Below, piece after piece: positions 1 to 6,064 of a stretch of DNA of 7,196 nucleotides. Every line of letters starts with the position of its first letter. Position 1 is the stretch's first letter. Both the position numbers and the translations under genes were made by a program. Below the pieces are notes generated by a model. It saw nothing but the letters and a program-made list of their open reading frames with translations. It was not told the DNA's origin and did not search any database. This DNA is from Balneolales bacterium (GTDB lineage Bacteria; Bacteroidota; Rhodothermia; Balneolales; Natronogracilivirgulaceae): the NCBI GenBank assembly GCA_007133995.1, contig SLLP01000182.1, positions 1-7,196 on the forward strand, read 5' to 3'.

Positions 1-1
1 A

Positions 2-244
2 GGCAAAAACGTAACCATCCGACTGACAAAAAAAGCGGCAAACTGGCTGGCTGACAAAGGATACGATCCGGCCTTCGGTGCTCGCCCAATGGCCAGGGTC
101 ATTCAGGAATCAATAAAAAACAGGCTGGTAGACGAGTTGCTGTTTGGAAAACTTCAACATGGCGGCAATGTTACGCTCTCAGAAAATGGTGGTGAACTGA
201 CTTTTGATTTCGGACAACATAAAAATAAGTCACACATAAAATAA
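2..244 (+). CDS. clpA: ATP-dependent Clp protease ATP-binding subunit ClpA, C-terminal 80 residues (partial)
   Basis: This frame is open from the left edge and ends at TAA 242-244. ClpA is the cytoplasmic AAA+ unfoldase that feeds substrates, including N-degron proteins delivered by ClpS, into the ClpP peptidase. The visible part is the small C-terminal subdomain of the second AAA+ module. It contains GYDPAFGARPMARVIQE (residues 20-36 of the fragment), whose GAR is the sensor-2 arginine motif, then a DELLFGKL segment and a Gly-Gly turn before the last beta strands. The PMARVIQ wording and the LLFGKL..GG end fit ClpA better than ClpB or ClpC. The protein ends in a basic, disordered-looking tail (HKNKSHIK), much as E. 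coli ClpA does. The start, N-domain, first AAA+ module and any clpS neighbour lie outside the window. The gene converges on the fasciclin gene. Confidence 0.9.
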   Translation, partial: GKNVTIRLTKKAANWLADKGYDPAFGARPMARVIQESIKNRLVDELLFGKLQHGGNVTLSENGGELTFDFGQHKNKSHIK

Positions 245-274
245 GCCACAGACACTTTCGCATCCATGGCTTAT
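237..274 (-). terminator. Probable terminator hairpin of the fasciclin gene, overlapping the clpA stop
   Basis: ATAAGCCA (241-248) is perfectly repeated in inverse as TGGCTTAT (267-274) with an 18-base loop. Read on the minus strand, the second arm runs into TTTTA, as in an intrinsic terminator, about 50 bases after the fasciclin stop. In the plus direction there is no comparable T run, so it would serve clpA poorly. The stem is AT-rich and the loop long, so strength is doubtful. Confidence 0.4.
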
Positions 275-325
275 AATTGAAGCTGTTACTTTTCGTACTT
301 CAGAATATATGTCACATAGTGTTGA

Positions 326-1231
326 CTATTCTGACGGTGGGAGCAGCACCTGGTCGACAATGTGAATGACTCCATTGACTCCCCGGATATCTACTGTGGT
401 AATCGAAGCACTGCCATTGACAGATGCACCGCTGTCTGATACCTCCACGAGAATCGAATTCCCATTTAATGTCGGAACTTCTTGTGATGCCTGCAGATCG
501 GAGGAAAGTACCTCACCCTGAACTACATGATACAGCAGCACGTCAGTAAGCTCTTTAACCGTCAAATCTGATGCAACGCCTGCAATAGCAGCAAAAGCGG
601 AATTGGTCGGAGCAAAGACGGTGAAGGGTCCTTCGCCACTTAATGCTTCAGCAAGTTCAGCCTGGAGGACTCCATCCACAAGAGAGGATAAGAAGTAACG
701 CTTGACGACATTGTCAACAATGGTACCGTAGGCATCCGGAAGGATAACATTGTCGATGGCATGAATCACGCCATTGCGCGCCTCAATATCGGGTGTAACC
801 ACGGAGGCGGTTGCGTTTATAGTCACACCGGCGTTTCCAGCCGTGATGAAGATATTTTCGCCGCCGAGCGTTTCGACCGTTTGCTCTGATTCGAGCTGGC
901 CAGAAAGCACTTCTGCTCCCAATACATGGTAGAGAAGTATTGCCTCGAGTTGCTCAACGGTAAGTGACTCAAGAGTTCCTTCCGGAAGTGTAGCAAATGC
1001 CTCGTCGGTTGGTGCAAATACGGTGAATTCTCCATCACCATCAAGCGCTGCGTCCAGCCCTGTAGCTTCCAGAGCGCCTGTCAGGGTTGAAAATTGGGAA
1101 TTGGCTGCCGCAATTTCTGTGATGCTGGGCTCTTCCATGTTCACTCTGGATGGGGAATCGTCCGAGCAGGCAGTAAAAGCAATCGCAAACAATAGCAGTG
1201 AGAACAGGTGAATCAATTTATATTTTTTCAT
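326..1231 (-). CDS. Exported lipoprotein with two fasciclin (FAS1) domains
   Basis: This 301-aa protein has a lipoprotein signal peptide: basic MKKYK, a hydrophobic stretch, and lipobox FTAC with the acylated Cys at 22. Cys is followed by SDDS, resembling the acidic signal reported to send Bacteroidota lipoproteins to the cell surface. Two FAS1 domains follow, about residues 36-166 and 169-299. Each has the H1 motif (FTVFAPTDEAF 69-79; FTVFAPTNSAF 203-213), a YHV core (101-103; 234-236) and the closing H2-type motif (NGVIHAIDNVILP 153-165; NGVIHIVDQVLLP 286-298). FAS1 domains are usually adhesion or extracellular binding modules; the ligand cannot be told from sequence. ATG 1231 is chosen because the signal peptide starts there. 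An upstream in-frame ATG at 1294 would add 21 polar residues and sits at the predicted transcription start. No Shine-Dalgarno is visible. The gene stands alone, convergent with clpA. Confidence 0.93.
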   Translation of the reverse strand: MKKYKLIHLFSLLLFAIAFTACSDDSPSRVNMEEPSITEIAAANSQFSTLTGALEATGLDAALDGDGEFTVFAPTDEAFATLPEGTLESLTVEQLEAILLYHVLGAEVLSGQLESEQTVETLGGENIFITAGNAGVTINATASVVTPDIEARNGVIHAIDNVILPDAYGTIVDNVVKRYFLSSLVDGVLQAELAEALSGEGPFTVFAPTNSAFAAIAGVASDLTVKELTDVLLYHVVQGEVLSSDLQASQEVPTLNGNSILVEVSDSGASVNGSASITTVDIRGVNGVIHIVDQVLLPPSE

Positions 1232-1299
1232 TGTAACGGGGTTTGGTTGTTGATTGATAACAGGTAAAACATGTGTTGTTGTTGTCTGTAACACCCTGC

Positions 1300-1307
1300 C
1301 AAAGGTA
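1300..1307 (-). promoter_or_regulatory. Candidate Bacteroidota-type -7 promoter box for the fasciclin gene
   Basis: The minus strand reads TACCTTTG here, an exact match to the Bacteroidota -7 consensus TAnnTTTG. Transcription would begin near 1294, giving a leader of about 60 bases before ATG 1231. No clear TTG-type -33 element is present 19-22 bases further upstream, which lowers confidence. Confidence 0.45.
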
Positions 1308-1450
1308 AATACTACGGCAGACGTTCCCCGTGACCTTAATTATTTTTAATGGACCGATACCCGTTGCATTTCTGAAACGATCATAATACCTATTTTATCT
1401 CACTGTGCCGCAACTGTTAAAGAAATGTTAATACGAGTTCACAGGCCAAT

Positions 1451-1490
1451 AAAAAAAGCATCGCGGCAATGTCTTCCACGATGCTTTTTT
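1451..1490 (-). terminator. Intrinsic terminator of the tricorn-type protease gene
   Basis: AAAAAAGCATCG (1452-1463) and CGATGCTTTTTT (1479-1490) form a perfect 12-bp inverted repeat with a 15-base loop that can add two further G-C pairs. On the minus strand the hairpin ends in a run of seven T, about 55 bases after the protease stop. The same structure could act on the plus strand, but no plus-strand gene ends here. Confidence 0.85.
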
Positions 1491-1544
1491 ATGAGAATTC
1501 CAGCAGTTTTACAAGTGCATGCAGCGTGATTCAGAGTTATTGAA

Positions 1545-4500
1545 CTACCTTTTTACAGGATATTCGGGTGGCTCCGGCAGACTCACATCCATCTCCTCCA
1601 AAAGCTCAAGAAGGTGCTCGACAGCAGTATTCAACTGCTCATCAATCCCGGAATACTCTTTGGCAGGATCGTTATCGACCGGGATATCAGGTTCAACACC
1701 ATGGCCTTCGATAATCCATTCCTTGCCCTCTGTGTCGTACGAGGCAAACTCCGGCCGATTGAGGAACCCGCCATCCACAAACGGCAAAGTCTGCCTGATA
1801 CCGACCACACCACCCCAGGTCCGCTGGCCGATCAGCTTGCCCAATCCATGCTTTCGAAAACGGTATGGGAACAAGTCACCGTCCGATGCAGAAAATGGAT
1901 CGATGAGTGTCACCATGGGTCCCATCATCATGGCCGACGGATCCGGTCTCGGAACGGCATTGCGTGGCTTATCCACCATCGCCAGTTCACGTCGCAGCCG
2001 CTCAATAATCATCGGTGATACGTTGCCTCCGCCATTACCGCGTACATCAATGATCAGAGCTTCTTTCCTAAGCTGCGGATAGAAGTGCTTGACAAACTCG
2101 TTAAGACCGCCCGGACCCATATCCGGAATATGCAGATAACCAACTCGCCCATCTGAGGCTTCGTTGACTTTTCGAATATTTTCCTGCACCCAGTTGTAAT
2201 AATACAAATCAGCCTCATCCGCAATGGGTTTGACCACAACATCCCTTCCACCGGATGCCGATGGCGATTCATTCACTCTGAGAAGTACCGGCTTTTCTGC
2301 CTTGTCGATCAACGATTCATAAATATTCGGCATTTCTGATGTAAGCAGCCCATTGACACGAATAATATACATGCCCTCGGCCACGTTTACACCGACCTCG
2401 GTAAGCGGCGACCTGCGGGAATCCACCCAGTTTTCACCCTTGAGGATGCGGGTAATACGGTAGAATCCGGAATCCTCATCACGCTCGAGCTCGGCACCCA
2501 GCCGGCCCATTTGAATACGATCGGGCTCCGGTCTGTCACCGCCGCCGACATAAGCGTGTCCCACATTCAATTCACCAATCATCTCGCCAATAATGTAGGT
2601 CAGGTCATTGCGGTGGGCAACGTGATCAACCAATGGCCGATAGGTATCGCGTACGGCCTCCCAGTCAACGCCATGCATATTAGGTGCGTATAGAAAATCA
2701 CGCATCTGCCGCCAGCTCTCATTGAAAATCTGAATCCATTCGGTGGTGCGATCCAGCCTCACTTTCATATTGGACAGATCCAGTTTGGGATCCGGCTCGG
2801 TTTCCTGTGCCGGAAGATCAACGATGGCATAATCGCTGCGCCTTGCGAGCATCATCTTCTCACCGTTATGTGATATCCTGTAGCCGGTATAGGCTCCGAT
2901 AGTTTGCTCTTTCTCCTCATCAAGATCATAGAAGAGCAACATGGTCTGGCGGTCGGACATACCGTTGCGCTGGTAGTAAATACGGGATCCGGCCGACTGC
3001 AGATTACCGTAGTTGGACGGTTGCACCGGCAGGTCGATAATTCGGCTGGACAAATTTTCCGTATCTATGCGAATGTGTTCAGACGGATCCGGTTCACCCT
3101 CTGCACTGTCATTCTCGTCATTGCCATTAATGGCAACTTCATCGTTTTTAGCCTTGAAAGGTGATTTAAGATCATCACGCAGCGTCACAAAATAGATGCG
3201 CTGCATGTCAGCATACGCATGATTCCATTCGGTCTGACTGTAAATCGGATTGAAATCCCGATTCGAGACGAAGAAAAGGTACTTTCCTTCACGACTGAAT
3301 TCAGGGTTTCCTGCTGAATACCAGCCGTCCGTCACCTTGAAGTGCTCTTCGTTGTCAACAGAGTACAACCATATGCGTTGCATTGTTTTAACTTCTGGAA
3401 GCGTATAGGCTATCCACCTGCTGTCGGGTGACCAGACATACTGCGACATTTCCCATGCCTCCGCCTGACGTACCACCGTTATTTCACCGCTTGCTACATC
3501 AACCATATTCAGTCGGAGTTTCTTGTCGGCCCAGAGAATTTTCTCGCTGTCGGGCGACCAAACAATGCGGTATTTATACGTATCTGCATCTGTGGTGAGC
3601 TGTCGCATCGTACCGGAGCCATCCTGAGCAATCACATAAATCTCATCTTCTCCGCTTTTGTCGGAGATGAATGCGATATGCTCTCCATCAGGCGACCAGA
3701 CCGGATTTCGGTCATGCACACCGGAAGAACCTGTGAGGTTTCGGGTGATGCCGCTTCGGGCAGGCACGGTAAAAATATCACCCCTGGCACCAAACAAGGC
3801 CCGGTTTCCATCCGGAGCCACATCAAACGAATTGATGAAATCGGTTGCATCGGTGAGTCCGCCGCGTCCGGTAAGCCTGTCGTCTTTCACACGAATCGGC
3901 ACCCGGTTGTACTCTTCCGTGGCGAGATTAAAGCGATAGATGAATCCTCCGTTTTCAAAGACAATAAAACGCTGACCGATCGACGGAAACTTGATGTCAA
4001 AGTCGATAAAATTTGTCAGCTTTCGGGTCTCATCCGATTCCTGATCATAGACATAAAGGTTCATGCGACCGCTCTCCTCACGGTCTGAGATGAAATAGAT
4101 TTGATTGCCGTGCCACATGGGAATGATATCCTGGGCATCGGTGTCGGTGATCCGGATTGTCTCCCTGGTTTCAAAGTCATACAACCAAATATCGTCGGCC
4201 ATGCCACCGCGATATCGTTTCCAGGTGCGAAACTCCCGGAAAATTCGATTGTACGCCAGTTTTGAACCATCAGGGGAGTAGGAGGCGAAGCCACCGCGCG
4301 GCAGGGGAAGCTGCTCTGCGATATCACCATCCGGGTCTGTCAGATACAGATGGCCCTTGAAGGAGTTGAATTCACGTTTTCGCGAACGAAAAAGCACCCG
4401 CTCACCGTCAGGGGTCCAATCCATAACGATATTATTGGGCCCCATGCGGTCAGCCACATCATCACGCCCCAGCGTCGGGGTAAAGGTCATGCGCACGGGT

Positions 4501-4832
4501 TCTCCGCCACTAGCCGGAATCCGGTACACCTCCGTATTACCGTCATACTGTCCTGTAAACGCGATCCAGCGCCCATCCGGTGAATACCGTGGAAACACCT
4601 CATACCCATCGTGACCGGTTAGTCTGCGAGCTGTACCACCGTTAACCGGAACCGTAAACAAATTGCCGGAATAGGAAAAAACAATCTGGTTTTCATGGAT
4701 GTCGGGAAAGCGCAACAGCCGGGTTTCTTCGAATGCCCGGACATCATTGCTGGTGAATGCTGTTAGCAGGAACCCTGCCAGACACAGAAAACTCAACATC
4801 GATATTTTTTTTCTGTTAATAATGCTGTTCAT
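1545..4832 (-). CDS. Exported tricorn-type protease (peptidase family S41), full length
   Basis: This 1095-aa protein matches tricorn core protease architecture and length. It has a Sec signal peptide (NRKK, hydrophobic core, probable cleavage after VRA at 33). A TolB-like six-bladed propeller covers about 39-330, opening with the LRFPDIHENQIVF motif typical of the family; a second propeller covers about 335-680. Both carry SPDG or similar repeats (YSPDGRWIAF, WSPDGEHIAF). An acidic linker lies near 565-590. The C1 helical domain (about 690-762) contains GHAYV with catalytic His759. A PDZ domain spans about 778-868. The C2 hydrolase domain has DVRGNGGG (929-936), nucleophile Ser983 and Asp984 in SASDGD, and Glu1042 in IIEGHGVEPD. 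Spacings (His to Ser 224, Ser to Glu 59) nearly equal those in Thermoplasma tricorn. The Ser that precedes the His in the archaeal tetrad is Gly758 here. It should cut oligopeptides in the periplasm, unlike the cytoplasmic archaeal enzyme. ATG 4832 directly precedes the signal peptide; no Shine-Dalgarno is seen. Confidence 0.95.
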   Translation of the reverse strand: MNSIINRKKISMLSFLCLAGFLLTAFTSNDVRAFEETRLLRFPDIHENQIVFSYSGNLFTVPVNGGTARRLTGHDGYEVFPRYSPDGRWIAFTGQYDGNTEVYRIPASGGEPVRMTFTPTLGRDDVADRMGPNNIVMDWTPDGERVLFRSRKREFNSFKGHLYLTDPDGDIAEQLPLPRGGFASYSPDGSKLAYNRIFREFRTWKRYRGGMADDIWLYDFETRETIRITDTDAQDIIPMWHGNQIYFISDREESGRMNLYVYDQESDETRKLTNFIDFDIKFPSIGQRFIVFENGGFIYRFNLATEEYNRVPIRVKDDRLTGRGGLTDATDFINSFDVAPDGNRALFGARGDIFTVPARSGITRNLTGSSGVHDRNPVWSPDGEHIAFISDKSGEDEIYVIAQDGSGTMRQLTTDADTYKYRIVWSPDSEKILWADKKLRLNMVDVASGEITVVRQAEAWEMSQYVWSPDSRWIAYTLPEVKTMQRIWLYSVDNEEHFKVTDGWYSAGNPEFSREGKYLFFVSNRDFNPIYSQTEWNHAYADMQRIYFVTLRDDLKSPFKAKNDEVAINGNDENDSAEGEPDPSEHIRIDTENLSSRIIDLPVQPSNYGNLQSAGSRIYYQRNGMSDRQTMLLFYDLDEEKEQTIGAYTGYRISHNGEKMMLARRSDYAIVDLPAQETEPDPKLDLSNMKVRLDRTTEWIQIFNESWRQMRDFLYAPNMHGVDWEAVRDTYRPLVDHVAHRNDLTYIIGEMIGELNVGHAYVGGGDRPEPDRIQMGRLGAELERDEDSGFYRITRILKGENWVDSRRSPLTEVGVNVAEGMYIIRVNGLLTSEMPNIYESLIDKAEKPVLLRVNESPSASGGRDVVVKPIADEADLYYYNWVQENIRKVNEASDGRVGYLHIPDMGPGGLNEFVKHFYPQLRKEALIIDVRGNGGGNVSPMIIERLRRELAMVDKPRNAVPRPDPSAMMMGPMVTLIDPFSASDGDLFPYRFRKHGLGKLIGQRTWGGVVGIRQTLPFVDGGFLNRPEFASYDTEGKEWIIEGHGVEPDIPVDNDPAKEYSGIDEQLNTAVEHLLELLEEMDVSLPEPPEYPVKR

Positions 4833-4879
4833 GTCTATTTTCAGTTTGGTTGGAAGTCAGACAGGGTATTCATGATATA

Positions 4880-4895
4880 ATTTGCACCGGCAAAT
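4880..4895. repeat. Small inverted repeat upstream of the protease gene
   Basis: ATTTGC ACCG GCAAAT is a perfect 6-bp inverted repeat with a 4-base centre, 48-63 bases before the protease ATG. An outer ACAGG (4861-4865) and CCTGT (4896-4900) pair flanks it unevenly. It could be an operator or a hairpin in the mRNA leader; it could also be chance. Confidence 0.3.
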
Positions 4896-5068
4896 CCTGT
4901 GCAGCCAGCCCTGTACCATATGCATGGATGTGATAAATACCTCACTGACTTGAATGATGATGATGATTGCAGGAAATAGTTGCCTCATCTTGTTTAACAC
5001 TTGCAAGATAAATACAATGAAAATGGAAATTAGCATTTTTTCAACAGCAAGCCGATGACCTACGATCC

Positions 5069-5076
5069 CAAAAATA
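5069..5076 (-). promoter_or_regulatory. Weak candidate -7 box upstream of the protease gene
   Basis: The minus strand reads TATTTTTG, fitting TAnnTTTG. It would start a transcript near 5063, with a leader of about 230 bases before the protease ATG, long for a bacterial gene. No TTG element is seen at the -33 distance. An AT-rich motif of this kind is easily found by chance. Confidence 0.2.
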
Positions 5077-5270
5077 CTTTGGTAATCTTTTTGACATGGA
5101 CGGTGTTCAGGGCAACAGTAATCCAGCCCATAAAAAGGCGATTCAACGCATTTGTGCAATGCATGACAAAACCATTACGGAATCGTTTTTCCGCAAGAAT
5201 ATTTCCGGAAGAACTAACAGGAATGAATTCCACTTGTATTTAATGACGCTTCAAATAATGAAATTAATCG

Positions 5271-5287
5271 GATCGCAAGATGCGATC
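5271..5287. repeat. Short perfect palindrome
   Basis: GATCGCA AGA TGCGATC has 7-bp arms and a 3-base centre. It lies about 73 bases beyond the stop of the DUF3347-like gene. No T run follows closely on either strand, so it is not a typical terminator. The 3-base loop fits a tight hairpin; the symmetry also fits a protein-binding site. Confidence 0.35.
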
Positions 5288-5316
5288 GATGCCAATCCAA
5301 GTAAAAAAGGTCTATT

Positions 5317-5343
5317 GCCTCGATAAAAATGGCGCGAGGCCAT
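5317..5343 (-). terminator. Possible terminator of the DUF3347-like gene
   Basis: Two alternative stems overlap 16-20 bases after the stop codon at 5360. On the minus strand ATGGC-CTCGC-GCCAT (5343-5329) runs directly into TTTTAT. The other, GCCTCG/CGAGGC (5317-5322 with 5335-5340), is followed about eight bases later by six T. Both stems are short, so the call is tentative. Confidence 0.4.
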
Positions 5344-5359
5344 GGTGTGAGCCCGGCTG

Positions 5360-5881
5360 TTACAGTTCACCAATGACTTCACCACAATCGATATTTTCGG
5401 GTCCATGGTACGGATTGGCAATTCTGTCGGTTCGGTGCAGCCAAATTGCATCCAAATCATCTTCTCCGAAGTATTGGCAGCGCAGCACATAAATGGTTTC
5501 TTCCGGATTCCCGAATTGCTCTATCATATCTTTCAATCCGTTGGAAAGCCGAGCCAGCGCCTTTCTCTGGTCATCGATAGACTCGGCATCGACAATTTCG
5601 CCTGCGGCATGCGCCAACATGCCTCGCAAACCATGCCAGTCGGGAATATCATCCTCATGGAAAATGCCATCCGGGGTGGTCCGGAATGATGTCTCAAGTC
5701 GCTCAGCCCATGCTTTGGCTAAATCCTGACGATTATGCACCAGGCCGTCTTTCGTATTTAAATATTGCTCAAAAATGCGCCCGAACCGGTCTGGATATGT
5801 TTCATCATTTTGAGCGGCAAATCCGGTGCTCAGGCTTAATAACAGCAGGAAGGAAAACAACAAGGAAATGATCTTATTCAT
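5360..5881 (-). CDS. Exported DUF3347-like protein, 173 aa
   Basis: A Sec signal peptide comes first: MNK, a Leu/Phe/Ser-rich core, and cleavage near residues 22-23 (GFA-AQ). The mature part is mostly helical in appearance, then ends in a Cys-containing segment. Two regions recall DUF3347, a domain found mainly in Bacteroidota, alone or joined to CusB-like metal-efflux adaptors: YLNTKDGLV (40-48), and the end with IYVLRC (Cys135), a Trp-Leu (147-148), NPYHG (156-160) and DCGEV (Cys166). As I recall the family, these are usually CPM, WLS, NPYFG and ML.CG. The Cys pair is kept but the Met residues are absent. A metal-related periplasmic role is family inference only. ATG 5881 is chosen because GGAGAGG (5893-5887, minus strand) ends five bases before it; a GTG at 5887 overlaps that site and is unlikely. 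It is the only gene in the window with a good Shine-Dalgarno. Confidence 0.7.
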   Translation of the reverse strand: MNKIISLLFSFLLLLSLSTGFAAQNDETYPDRFGRIFEQYLNTKDGLVHNRQDLAKAWAERLETSFRTTPDGIFHEDDIPDWHGLRGMLAHAAGEIVDAESIDDQRKALARLSNGLKDMIEQFGNPEETIYVLRCQYFGEDDLDAIWLHRTDRIANPYHGPENIDCGEVIGEL

Positions 5882-5886
5882 ATTCA

Positions 5887-5893
5887 CCTCTCC
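5887..5893 (-). promoter_or_regulatory. Shine-Dalgarno site that decides the start of the DUF3347-like gene
   Basis: The minus strand reads GGAGAGG, then TGAAT, then ATG at 5881. The spacing suits ATG 5881 and rules against GTG 5887, which lies inside the site. The other starts in the window have no such site. Confidence 0.6.
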
Positions 5894-5966
5894 GTTTGGG
5901 TTACCGGTGAAACAAAATGACTATCTCAAGATGTATAGATTCTAATGAAAAGGAAAGCTTTTCTTA

Positions 5967-5995
5967 TTGAAAAATGTATTTTGTACTCATGTACT
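5967..5995 (+). promoter_or_regulatory. Weak candidate promoter for the amidohydrolase gene
   Basis: In the 183-base divergent gap, TTGAAA (5967-5972) and TGTACT (5990-5995) are 17 bases apart, matching a general -35/-10 pattern at 5 of 6 and 4 of 6 positions. Read the Bacteroidota way, TTG (5967-5969) and TACTTTCT (5992-5999) give a partial -33/-7 pair. Both readings start transcription near 6005, about 60 bases before ATG 6065. Confidence 0.25.
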
Positions 5996-6064
5996 TTCTT
6001 ATTCAAGCAAACCGATTGTCATGTTTACACGTCCCGTTCCATCATTAATAGAATTCTGTTTATC

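Larger units (their letters stand above)
4833..5359. other. 527-base gap with no recognisable gene
   Basis: The gap is noticeably more AT-rich than the flanking genes and holds only short open frames. On the plus strand a frame is open from 5021 to 5326, with a possible 76-codon reading from ATG 5096. On the minus strand a frame ends at 4857; its part from ATG 5036 would be a 59-aa protein with a hydrophobic N-terminus. Neither resembles a family I know, neither has a Shine-Dalgarno, and neither is claimed as a gene. The gap also contains four ATG trinucleotides in tandem (4954-4965), an inverted repeat at 4880-4895, another at 5271-5287, and the probable terminator of the DUF3347-like gene. 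The promoter of the protease gene must lie here, but only one weak candidate is visible. Confidence 0.6.

Noticed and set aside
245..325. A clpA-specific terminator in the convergent gap
   Set aside because: The only clear hairpin (241-274) has its T run on the minus strand and overlaps the clpA stop; no separate plus-strand terminator was seen.
1519..2082. A 187-codon open frame on the plus strand
   Set aside because: It runs opposite the protease domain of the tricorn-type gene, whose minus-strand reading has clear catalytic motifs. The plus-strand translation is Ser/Arg/Pro-rich and shows no domain; it also crosses that gene's stop.
4954..4965. Four tandem ATG trinucleotides
   Set aside because: Too few copies for a convincing variable repeat, and it lies in no supported gene.
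5882..5887. GTG start at 5887 for the DUF3347-like gene
   Set aside because: The codon lies inside the GGAGAGG Shine-Dalgarno sequence, while ATG 5881 is correctly spaced from it and directly begins the signal peptide.
5947..5963. GAAAAG-GAAAG-CTTTTC inverted repeat in the divergent gap
   Set aside because: It is purine/pyrimidine-rich and low in complexity, has only one G-C pair at each end of the stem, and neither T tail nor promoter context gives it a role.
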